In this document: positions 37,293 through 47,110 of the stretch, piece by piece
Layout of the letters: each line of letters begins with the position of its first letter
Position numbering within the stretch: the stretch's first letter is position 1
DNA from: Sycobia sp. Sy_11
Taxonomy: Eukaryota > Arthropoda > Insecta > Hymenoptera > Epichrysomallidae
Length of the DNA: 64,000 bases
NCBI GenBank assembly: GCA_018907035.1
Contig: JACCIC010000004.1
Span: 4,732,501-4,796,500, forward strand
Reading direction: 5' to 3'
Translations under genes and position numbers: made by a program
Notes under the pieces: model-generated
Seen by the model: the letters and a program-made list of their open reading frames with translations, nothing else
Told to the model about the DNA's origin: nothing
Database searches by the model: none

Positions 37293-39829
37293 ATATTTTA
37301 ATAATTATCTATGCTAATTCTAATTATTATTTTTCTATGTCGATCGAAAATTCGACTTCCGAACCAGTACACCTCCTTCGAAAGTCGTCATTTCGTCTAT
37401 CAAGTAGGAGTGGTTACTTTCCTGCTATAGGTCGATTATATATCATAAATACCGCTCCAGATGCGTTATTTATCTAAAAATCAGTTGTCATAGTTTCACA
37501 AAATATAAATAATAAAGCCCATTCGCATGATTTGTAAACATATATTACAAGTTAACATAGATTACTGCATAGTGAAATATAATTTTTTTTGTCTTTTCCA
37601 TTTATTAGGTTGTTCAATATTTGCAAATAAAATATCAAGCCTAAGTTAATTGATATAAAAATCGGATTTCTTATTATCTATATATCCATTGTGAGTGAAT
37701 TAGTTTTATATTTAAATATAAAATAGAAATATAGTCAACAATAGGAATATTATACAACGTACAGGGTAGTGATTATTTTTTGAGCGAACGATATTTTTCG
37801 TACGAGATCATATATTAGTCATATTTGAACCGGCATGAATGATCGAGTATTAATTATTAAAATGTATTATATTATTTTTAAGAATTCAATCTAAATTATT
37901 CTTTATTAATTATATTTTGTAACTTTGTAATTGGCTTTAGATTTGCAACTCCGTCAAAAGGACGTAATATTCTACTTTATTTTATCATTGGTATAGAAGT
38001 TAATTATTTACATCCTGAAACGTGTTATGTCTAAACAATGTAATAATTAACTTACTTACTAGGAAAGGTTAACTAGGAGTCTCATTAAATAATAGTGAAG
38101 CTAATTATGGAGTGCAAGAAAATAATATTTTTAAAATAATTAAAAACCTCATAAACATCATTAGATATTTCGACGTTAGAGATGGCGATTATTTGTCTCC
38201 AGATCACCTACAAACAATAATATCGGATTAGCCATTATACATTGAGAAATTTTCTATTGTATTTCAAAAAAGATATTTACAACTACTTCAGTAACATTTT
38301 AATATTTACAAATGGAAAATTCAATACATGCAAGATAGAAGGTTAAATTTCTTTTAATGACAGCAATTTACTGTTTTATGAATTTCGAAGGCCATTGGTA
38401 AATTTTGGTACTGAGATTCAAAACCCTTAGGTTGAGATTACCATCTTAGGCTCTTCAGAAGGTTGGAAATATTTAAAGTTTCGCACGCTTATCGAAAGAG
38501 TCATAGTACACGTTCGAGCAAAGAGAGGGCGCTGATCAAATACCAGTTTTTAATTCGCGCTCACACGAGTTGCATATACTACTTTTTAAAAAGAATGAGG
38601 CGCAGCCGAAAGTTGATGATAAATTTTAATAATGTAAATTAAATTAAATAATTAAATTAAATTAAATTATAATAATGTAAAATTAAATTAAAAGAGCAAA
38701 AAATTAATGGGAATAATAATTATTTTACAGGTTTAATTGTTTTGCAATTATTAAAATTAACAAAAATATTGCTAAAGAATAAATATTACGTAAATAAATT
38801 AATAGCTAGATATGCAGGTAATTACAAAGTGATCCAAAGTTAAGAAAAACAAGAACTGTGAAAGTCCATATATTTAGATAGAAAGTTTTATTATAGAATA
38901 TTTAAAACTCCATGCACCTAAGCAATTACCATTTAAAGTTTCGCTTTTCAGACTATATCGAAAAAACAAAAAATTTGTGCTGCATATAAAGTATCCAAAT
39001 AAAGTATTGAGACATAGATATCAGGACATCTCCTATTTGTTCAAGTGACTTTGTACATATTATTTGAACAAGTTTTGAAGAATAAACAACTGCAAATATT
39101 TTATAGCTTGAATAAAAGTGTAATATAATATAAATGTGTAATAAAAATGAAATCTTATTGATTATTACAAAAAATATTTATATGTAAAGTAGAGTAACTC
39201 ACTATCACAGCCATAAACATAAACACAAATTTGAAGATCATTGCAGTCATTATAAAACTATGAAAAATATAAATTATAAGACTTATAAAACTATAAAAAA
39301 ATTCTTATAAGCAGACATTTGACTGGATATACTTCCTGAAAATGAATAATTTTAAAATTCGCTTCGCTTGTCGATAATTAGAGATGTTAGGTAAAATATA
39401 ATTACAGTATACTGTTTTTTATGTTCTTTTCAAATTATTATGTAAAAGAAAAATTTTATGAGTTTTGACTATTGTAATGTTTAAAATTACATGTGCCATA
39501 AAATAATAACGATATCCATAGCTAATATTGACTTATCCTAAGTAAAGAATAGTAAATTTATTATTAAACTTTTATTGTTAAACTATTGTTACTGTCTGAA
39601 AACATTCTATATAAATACGCACTTTCTAAGGAATGTACGAATGTACTTTTATTAGATGTTTGATTTGCGTTGTATTAGTTTTCATCGAAAGCATTCATAA
39701 TTTAATTCAGGATAATTAATTTAGTATTATATGTAATTTCTAGTTATTATAAATAATTAAATGTACATTGAAACAATTGAATTGTACTTCTGTCGACTGC
39801 CCATATACAAATTAATAAATATTTTTTAT
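37293..39829. other. AT-rich stretch beyond OBP-c
   Basis: No gene recognised. It holds a mariner-terminal-repeat-like word at about 37,604 (TTAGGTTGTTCAATAT), a TTAAA-rich tandem region at 38,630-38,695 and a SINE-like relic at 38,400-38,462. Confidence 0.45.
38400..38462 (-). repeat. tRNA-like SINE relic
   Basis: Minus strand reads GAAGAGCCTAAGATGGTAA (A-box-like), then AACCTAAGGGTTTTGAATCTCAG (B-box-like core GGTTTTGAATCTC). The compressed spacing suggests an internally deleted relic. Confidence 0.3.
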
Positions 39830-40075
39830 TGGTCTTACAGTCCAATCAATTTCAACCAAAAATAAAATAAAATAAAAATAAAAATAAAATAAAAATAAAA
39901 ATAATAATAAAAAATAAAAAATAAGAAATAAAAATAAAAAATAATAAAGATAAAAATAAAAATTAAAAATTAAATTAAAATGATAATGACAGTCAGACTG
40001 TCCTTGTTTACATTCACCCCCGTAGACTAATCTGAAAATAAAATATTAGCTGAAAAAATTCTTTGTTAGTAAAGT
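39830..40075 (-). repeat. Dispersed repeat, copy B (inverted relative to copy A)
   Basis: The reverse complement matches 231-470: the CTACGGGGGTGA block, the palindrome GACAGTC-N-GACTGTC (39,988-40,002) and the TTGGACTGTAAGACCAAT tail. The internal A/T tract is expanded here to about 120 bp of AAATAA units. Copies A and B therefore form an inverted pair about 39.5 kb apart. Confidence 0.75.
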
Positions 40076-40109
40076 GCAGTCTGACTGTCCCCAACACCCT
40101 TACCTAATT

Positions 40110-40160
40110 GAAGACTTGTCCAACGTTTCGAGCTCGCTACGGCTCCTCATCAGGGACTTA
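40110..40160 (-). ncRNA. Hammerhead-ribozyme-like motif
   Basis: Minus strand reads CTGATGA, a GAGC/GCTC stem closing CGTAGCGA, then GAAACGTTGGAC. CTGATGA and GAAA are the two invariant hammerhead core blocks, and the intervening stem II pairs by at least 4 bp. It lies directly upstream (element orientation) of dispersed repeat copy B. Stem III and a clear UH cleavage site are not obvious. Penelope-like elements and retrozymes carry such motifs in similar positions. Activity is unproven. Confidence 0.4.
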
Positions 40161-40489
40161 TGATAAATGTACATTGTAAAATATTTCATACGATAGGAAA
40201 TGTAGATAAATATATTTTGTTTTCTTAATTTTGATGCTCAATTTCTAAGAGTTACTAAATATACTTTAGAAATAAGTTATGCAATATTATGCGATGTTTG
40301 TTTGTAGTATGAACCAGGCATTAATGTTTTTTTTAATCTTTAAACATAAGATAAATTCGAGTCATTAGCGACTTTGTACATATGTTACATATTATTTTGT
40401 GTAAAAGAGAAAAAAAAATACTGTTGGGGAAAATGGAAGAAAGGCATAGACAAATAGCACTTTCTATTTCCTTGGCATTTTTATGAGTA

Positions 40490-41290
40490 AAATGTGCGAG
40501 AGGCGCAGAGCTAACCCACCGGTCGGTATTATACTATCCTCCGCATGTCTTCGCGGAGCAATAATATCATAAACCGAGCTCTCTGGCCGTAATGACCATC
40601 AGATGCCGCCCATCTTGTACCGCGCGCATCAACTTCATCAACGCACATCTGCCGACTGCCGTTGGATCCCACGCTTCTCTGTCCTGGCTAAATTCCCTCC
40701 CTGAAGTATAGGGCGGTCCCCAAATAATACTATAGTTCAATATAGATTTGAACTAATTGGTCCCGGATACTTTGTTGGCTCGGAGGAAAAACGACGCTCG
40801 CGGACGGGCATCAGCGACACTTCTTCTTCGCTAGTGGCTCGGTACGGTTGATTTCAATCTTCTCGTCTCAATTGGTTCCGTTGGTTTCAATCAGCTCGTG
40901 CCGCGTTTCCGCGTGAGATTTCCCGGTGTAGCCCGTGTCGTCGTTGCGTTCCGTCCGTGTTGTGGATCGATCGGTGTGTGATAAAGCCCGTGTCGTCGTT
41001 GCGTTCCGTCCGTCGCGGATTAATCAGTGTGTGATTGAGCCCATGTCAAGGGATAAGTTCGGGCGCTCCCGTGGACAGAGCACAGAGGTTCTGTAGAGAT
41101 TCGGACACGACGAATCTCTAAGGGGCTTCACATCCGGTCCGTTCGAGCCGGTGCTGCCGTTACCGACAAGGGTTCGCCCGCGCCCAAGGCGTTGGGGTCG
41201 GTGCGCAGCGTCAGGAGGAAGTGCGGAGGTTCCCTTCCACATAAGTCCTCACCTCGTCTATCAGTTGTGTGGGTGCGCCTACCCTATGTG
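40490..41290. other. GC-rich block, probably part of a retroelement
   Basis: GC- and CpG-rich sequence in AT-rich flanks, containing 55-bp tandem repeats at 40,930-41,044 and a short frame beginning MSRDKFGRSRGQSTEVL (41,043-41,096) directly after the third repeat start. The reading could continue past the stop in the same register. No reverse transcriptase or integrase follows. A 5' untranslated region of a truncated retrotransposon fits better than a gene promoter, but this is inference. Confidence 0.35.
40930..41044 (+). repeat. Tandem repeat, 55-bp unit, two copies plus start of a third
   Basis: Each unit begins AGCCCGTGTCGTCGTTGCGT and ends with a GGTGTGTGAT-like sequence. Starts are at 40,930, 40,985 and 41,038, so the periods are 55 and 53 bp. 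The third copy decays after AGCCCATGTC. Confidence 0.85.
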
Positions 41291-41471
41291 TGTTGAATGG
41301 TAAGACAGAGCTCTGTGTGTTTATATGTTGTCTTTATTTGTAACGTGACCTTTTGCCTCGCGTATAGTATTTATATTTATTTTGGTACATATATTTATTT
41401 ATATTTATTTGTATTTGTAATCGAAACCTCAAATAGTATTCATAACGTTTATTTTTAAACTGGCTTTTTCC

Positions 41472-41492
41472 TCCACTCACTGAGTGGAGGTT
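41472..41492. repeat. 21-bp near-perfect palindrome with T tract
   Basis: CCTCCACTCA and TGAGTGGAGG are exact complements around one base, followed by TTTTTAT and, 25 bp on, AATAAA. It looks like a structured 3' end (hairpin plus polyadenylation signal). Confidence 0.6.
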
Positions 41493-41879
41493 TTTATGCC
41501 TTTTTTCTTCTAATAAACCTAATATTTCACTATAATTGATTGGCTGTTTTTATTTATTTCTAATTTCGAACCCACCTTTAATTATTCAGGTACGTCACGT
41601 TTATACATAAGAATAAACTTTGAAATATAATTTATATATGCTTATTATGGATTAATTACATATAGTATTAAATTATTAGTTAACATTCAAATACCAATAA
41701 TTATAAAAATCAGTAGATACTTAAGGTTACATATATGATCATAATGGTATATTCAATCACTTTGGTTTTATGCTTTACATTTATTTATTTTTTTTTTTTA
41801 TAGTATACTAATAATATTGTTATTATTTATAAAGTCTATTAGCTTGTTAATGTTTTGTGCGTCTGAAAAATAATCCTTT

Positions 41880-42169
41880 ATATATTTATAGTGTTTCTTC
41901 TGCTTCTTTTGTTTTTCCGTACCGATTACATTCTATGATAAGGTGTTGAATTGTCATTCGGGTGTTGCAGTCTTCGCAGATCGGTGGATCCTTTTTTCCC
42001 ATTAAGTATTGATACGATATTTTTGTATGCCCGATTCTAATTCTTGTAATAGCTACTTGTAGTCTCCTATTCAGGTTGTCTATTCATGCTTTTTCTATTA
42101 TAGTGTCCCTGATTTCGTGTAGTGCTGTGTGATTAGAATTTCTCCATTCATTATTCCATGTGGTGAATA
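41880..42169 (-). pseudogene. LINE ORF2 C-terminal zinc-knuckle region
   Basis: Across one or two frames the minus strand encodes RLQVAITRIRIGHTKISYQY, then CEDCNTRMTIQHLIIEC (C-x2-C-x8-H-x4-C), as at the end of many I-clade pol proteins. It continues from the reverse transcriptase frame after a stop near 42,170. Confidence 0.7.
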
Positions 42170-43907
42170 TTAATTTATTGTATTTTTTTTTGCCTCTTCT
42201 AATGGTATATTTTCAGTTGATTGAGTAATAAGACTTATATCACTTGCGTTCAGTGGGAAGGAAATCACAGGAATTGCGGATATTTGTGGAATTGATAAGT
42301 TTAATGCTTTATAATTTCTTTGGTTCTTATACATAATGGAAGGGGAACTTTTGCATAAACATAGGACTATTTTTTCGCTAAATATAAAGTTATTTGCCAG
42401 ATTGAGTGGGTATGATGCTATTTTACATGCATAATTCATTATGAGTTTCATTCGGCTGTATTTTAAGGGTAGAATACCACTCTCAGCTAAGATGCTGTTT
42501 ATTGGGCTGGTTCGAAAGGCACCAATTGCAATTCTTAATCCCGCATTTTGTATCTTATGTAGAGTATCTGTATATTTACTAGAGTCGTAGATTATTGAAC
42601 CATAATCCAATTTTGATTGAATTATAGACTTGTATGTCTTGATTAATATTGTTTGGTCGGCTCCCCAATTTTTGTATGATAGAGTTTTTAATATATTAAT
42701 TCTTTTTTGGTAGTTGTTTCTTAAATTTTCAATATGTTTTTTCCACGATAGTTGTCTATCTAGTACCATACCTAGAATTTTTATTTCACTCACTTGTGTA
42801 ATTTCTTCAACCTTAAGATATAATTTAATTGGGATTTTTGGTCGATTTGTTTTATAGAGATTCATAAATTCAGTTTTATTGTTCGAAAATTTAAAACCAA
42901 TAGGGTTTGTCCAATCCTCTAATTTATCTATTGAGTTTTGAATTATACCACGTGTTATTTTTATGTCTTTACCACTACAGAAGAAGGTAAGGTCATCTGC
43001 ATACAAACATGCTTTTACTGGAAGCTCTATATTTTCCATTATATTGTTTATAGCGATCAGAAAAAGCAGTTACGCTTAATACTGATCCTTGCGGTATTCC
43101 ATTTGTTATATTAGTTTTCGATGATAAAATTCCATTAACTTTAACGTTGATACTTCGACTGTTTAAAAAATTTGATATCAATTTTGAGATTCTCCCCACT
43201 TCACTAACTAGAATTACATGTAATTTTTTATAAAAAGCATCGAATATATAAGACTCTAAACAGGCAAGATGATCAGTGGTTGATTTGTTTTTCTGGAAAC
43301 CACTTTGAAGGGGGTTGATTCAATTATTCATCTCCAAATAGGTCATCAACCTTTTATTAACTATTTTCTCCATTAATTTACACATATTACATGTTAGTGA
43401 GATCGGTCTGTAATTTTTCACTTTTGTTTTATGCTTTCCTGGCTTTGGGATCGGAATTATAATAGCCTCCCCCCATTTTTTCGGGAACGAACCGTCTTTC
43501 CATATGATGTTCATGATATTCGTAAGGTATACAATTCCATTTCGTGGTAACTGTTTCAGAAGTATGTTCGGAACTTTGTCAGGTCCAGGGCTTGAGTTTT
43601 TTGTAAGTTTTAATGCTTGCCCTAGTTCTGTTTCAGTTATTCTTGCATTAAATATTTCTTGATTTGCTTCGTTAACGTCAGGTTCTATTATTTTCTGTTT
43701 GGATTTGAATATTTTAAAGTTTTTGCTATAGTTATCGCTACTTGAATTCGCTGCAAATGCTTCAGCAAGTTTATTTGCTATCTCCGTTGTATTCAAAATA
43801 ATCGTATTATTTTCGGTTATTAGATTCGTAATTTCGTTAGTTTTGTTTTTTCCTTTTATTCTATTCATTTGGTTCTGTATTTCATTAATCGGCGTATGTT
43901 GGTTCAT
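42170..43907 (-). pseudogene. LINE reverse transcriptase, frameshifted
   Basis: Three frames together cover the domain. The first (43,907-43,320) has SSPGPDKVPN, IIIPIPKPGK and NYRPISLT, the finger motifs. The second (43,199-42,993) has NGIPQGSVL. The third (43,039-42,170) has CLYADDLTFF, the catalytic YADD box, then ILGMVLDRQLSWKKHIE, KLDYGSIIYD and QNAGLRIAIGAFRTSP (thumb). The catalytic residues are preserved, so inactivation is by frame damage (about 43,320-43,200 and about 43,050). Confidence 0.9.
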
Positions 43908-44199
43908 TGAAGATGTAAATTCAAGCCACTTTTTTTGTTCACTTTCTTTGATGGTTCTTCTGTATAATGATCTTGTTCTATTCCTTTCAATTTTCTTTTC
44001 AATAGTTCTGTGTTTTTTAAATTTGTTAAATGCATGTTTACATTCTTTTAATCTTTTTTGGCATTCTTCGTTCCACCATGGAACTTGCTTTTTTTATTGT
44101 TGTTTATTATTATCGGAATTGAGTTATTAGTACTCTTGACGATAAGAGATGTAAAGTCTTCAACTATATCATCTATGCGATTATTATTTTTTTCCTGTC

Positions 44200-44985
44200 C
44201 ATAATCAGATAGGTATGATAATCCAATTAGAATATTATTTTGAAATTTTTTCCAATCCGCTCTCTTGAAGTTCCAGTAGGATGACTTAACTGTTATATTG
44301 TTATCGTTATTAATAATTTGAATATTAATTGGATAGTGATCGCTGTCGTGTAAATCTTAGCTAACGTTCCAATTTATTTTATCATATATAGATGCAGATG
44401 CAAATGTGAGATCTATAGCGCTTTCATGGCCATTCGATTGATTGAAGTGTGTCATTTGATTATTATTCAGTAAAATTATGTCGTCCATTTTTTTCCAATA
44501 TATCCTCGATTATTTGACCTCTTTTGTTTGTAATTTTTGATCCCCATAGTTTATTGTGACTGTTTAAATCTCCTACTAGTCTAAATGGTTTGCGTAATTG
44601 TTTTATCAAATCGACTATTTCTTTTTTTTGAAAATTGTAACTATTGGGTAAATATAAATTGCATATACAAATTTTGTATGGTATGTAGCATAATATGGCA
44701 CATGACTCAATTTTGGTTCTTAAATCAATCTCACAGAAATTTATATTATTTTTTATAAATGTCGCTACTCCACCACTACTCCGTACACACATTATTCTAT
44801 TTTTGGCAATTACGTTATATCCGTTGATTTGTGCGTATTGATTGCATTTAAAATTAGTTTCTTGTAAGCAGATAATTGAGGGTTCAGTGACATTAATTAA
44901 TCTTTTTATGTTTAATCTTCGCGCCCAATAACTGTTAAAAATGATGTAAAATTGTAAAATATTTGTAAAATATTTTTTGACATTA
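44200..44985 (-). pseudogene. LINE AP-endonuclease domain
   Basis: Minus-strand motifs in order: NSYWARRLNIKRL, EPSIICLQETNF (catalytic Glu), SSGGVATFIKNN, ICNLYLPNS, LVGDLNSHNKLWGS, NKRGQIIEDIL and SDHYPINIQI (terminal SDH motif). All landmark motifs of the endonuclease are present, split by a stop near 44,463 and a frameshift soon after. Confidence 0.85.
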
Positions 44986-45109
44986 TTGTATATTATTTAA
45001 TTGATGTAGTATTATTTATTGTTGTAATTTTTTTATTAATCTGGTAAATATGTTTTTGCTTCTTTTATCTGTTAATTATTCATATAATACTAGCATCATG
45101 TTTATTAAT

Positions 45110-46402
45110 GCTTGTGTGTCATTAGTGTATTCATCTGCAATAAGTTTTGCCATAGGGTTTGCGTGAGCCTTTACTATGAAGCTCTTCAAGTTTATGAAGT
45201 TCAGTAGAAAATTATTGGGAGTTTCATTTATTTTTTTTCAATTGGAGCTAACATTATTTCAAAGTCGGGCATTTTTGAAGTAGTTGTAGTCTTTATTTCT
45301 TTTTTGTGTTTCTTTCGTATTGCTACAGTTTTCTTTTCATTTTCAGACGTTAGATTAGATTCGTCGCTGTTTTCCGTATCTGCTTCTGTGACTGATATTT
45401 TTTCTTATCGAGCGATGTTATGCTATTGGAGAGCCGTCTTTTGGCCCTATTCAGACTTGGGGCTTCTGTATTCTTTGTTTCTACCATAATATTGTCAGGC
45501 TTATACGCTTCATTCAAATTTGATGTAAATAAGTTTGAGTTGATGATTTTGCTGTTATTAATAGGTATTGTAAATGTTTCTACGTTATATTTTTCTTTTC
45601 CACTGTTATTATTGATTAAATTAGAGTTTGTAGTATTTACTTCTATTTGTCTGTTACCTTCAGCTATTATTTGTGACTGTATGTTTATATCAGTGTTATT
45701 ATTTGTATTATTATCTGTTGCGTAATAAATACCTTCATATTCCTTCGCTTTCGGGCACATTTTCGCTATGTGACCAGTTTGTTTGCAAATGAAACATGCT
45801 GTTGATTCTGTTGATAAATACGTTCAGTAATTTGTGTTATCGAATGATATTTGTAATGTCTCGGAGAGAATTCTTTCATCTGATTCACTTACATATAATT
45901 ATCTTCTAAATGATGCGATGTGAATCCTTCCGGGTTTATTTAAACCAGCTCTTATATTATTAATCTGTGAAATTATTGTAACTCCTTTTTCTTTCAAGGC
46001 CTCAATTAAAATTTCGTTAGGTATTAGAGGTGACACATTTGAAATTACTACTCTTTTATTGTTATTTATGTAAGGTTTAATAACAAGGATTAGATTCTTA
46101 ATTTGAATTTTTTTATGTTTTAATTCGTTTGCTATAACTTTATTGTTAAGGAAAACGCAAATCTTGTTACCTGATATCTTGGAGATATATCATATATTTC
46201 TGGCGTCAGTCAACTGTTCGATTCCGTCTATATAATCATCGATGGTTAGTCCTTCAACAGATTCTATAATTATGGCATCTTCTTTTTTTGGGAGATTATT
46301 TGTAGCGATAATTTTAGTATACGATATAGTTTCACAGTTGAGGGTTTTGGTGACAGTATTATTTGCCATTGTAGTATTTTGGTTAATTGGAGGTAATGTC
46401 AT
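45110..46402 (-). pseudogene. LINE ORF1 (gag-like), broken
   Basis: The frame starts MTLPPINQNTTMANNTVTK at 46,402. Later segments include GRIHIASFRR and a knuckle CFICKQTGHIAKMC (C-x2-C-x4-H-x4-C) around 45,745-45,790, then an Asn-rich region. The order and the knuckle are those of a LINE nucleic-acid-binding ORF1. It is split by a stop near 46,189 and at least one further frame change. Confidence 0.75.
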
Positions 46403-46480
46403 AGCTATATATTGTGTCCCGCTGCACGTATATGCAACGGTACACAGTTACTTGTGGATATGAGAGCTTATAATTGCACT

Positions 46481-46760
46481 TTTAACTTTTAAATTGTTAT
46501 TAATAACTCACTTAACTGATTTAACCTGACACTCGCGAGAGTATAATTTGACGAATTTGTGTTCAATTTCAAATTACTAAATAATGCGAGATTTATATGT
46601 TCCAATTTGCGAGCGTCGTTTAGTTTAAGGATATATACATTTTTCGATCATTTGGCTATATGAACTCCGCGGGCTAAAAGGAAAAGAAATATGATACCTC
46701 GAATTAAATAACTTGAATGAATCATTTAGATAAATAATTATGAAAAGTAAAGACAAAAAG
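46481..46760. other. Uncertain LINE 5' flank
   Basis: May contain the LINE 5' untranslated region (TCGCGAG and GCGAGCGTCG words) up to about 46,620. Beyond that I see nothing. Confidence 0.3.
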
Positions 46761-46766
46761 AAAGAT

Positions 46767-47110
46767 TCAAATAAATTCAATTGTTGAACGGTATGGTTTT
46801 TTAACAAACTTATGAAAAATATGCAAAGTCGACGCACTGGAAATCGCGAGCAAACTCTCGTTATAGGCCAAATTTAGTGTACAAATTAGTTGCAGTTTAT
46901 ATACCTCGGCAGTGGCGGTTTCATTTGGTTTTAGCAGCTCGTAGTACAGCACACCGTGTTGGTCCGACCAAATGCACAGCAATACCTTTTGACCGTGCAT
47001 GTTTTGCTGTCGATGGCCGTTTTGGTGTCGATGTGGACGGTTGGCCTGGGTCCATCCAGGCTAAGGCGACTGTTTCGGCTTGGGATTGTCATAGTAGATC
47101 CACTACATTA
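46767..47110 (-). pseudogene. Second mariner transposase fragment
   Basis: On the minus strand IYYDNPKPKQS, then after a frameshift MDPGQPSTSTPK, then KVLLCIWSDQHGVLYYELLK, NETATAEVY. This is the central region of a mellifera/cecropia-type mariner transposase, different from the element at 18,410. The third catalytic block (HDNA, SPDLAPSD) is missing and no terminal repeats were seen. Confidence 0.85.

Larger units (their letters stand above)
41788..46480 (-). mobile_element. Degenerate I/Jockey-type LINE
   Basis: Reading on the minus strand the order is gag-like ORF1 with a CCHC knuckle, then ORF2 with AP-type endonuclease, reverse transcriptase and a C-terminal Cys/His knuckle. An A-rich tail is at the 3' end (T-run at 41,788-41,801 on the plus strand). 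Gene order and the LRIAIGAFRTSPINSILAES motif fit the I/Jockey side of non-LTR elements. Frameshifts and stops interrupt every ORF. No RNase H motif was seen between the thumb and the C-terminal knuckle. The 5' limit is approximate and no target-site duplication was found. Confidence 0.88.

Noticed and set aside
40690..41550. LTR of a retrotransposon
   Set aside because: No second copy of the block, no TG...CA ends with a duplication, no primer-binding site, and no gag/pol next to it on the plus strand.
43843..44130. 95-codon hydrophobic plus-strand frame
   Set aside because: It is antisense to the LINE ORF2; the minus-strand reading explains the region.
45304..45725. Plus-strand hydrophobic frames
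   Set aside because: Antisense shadows of the Asn-rich part of LINE ORF1.
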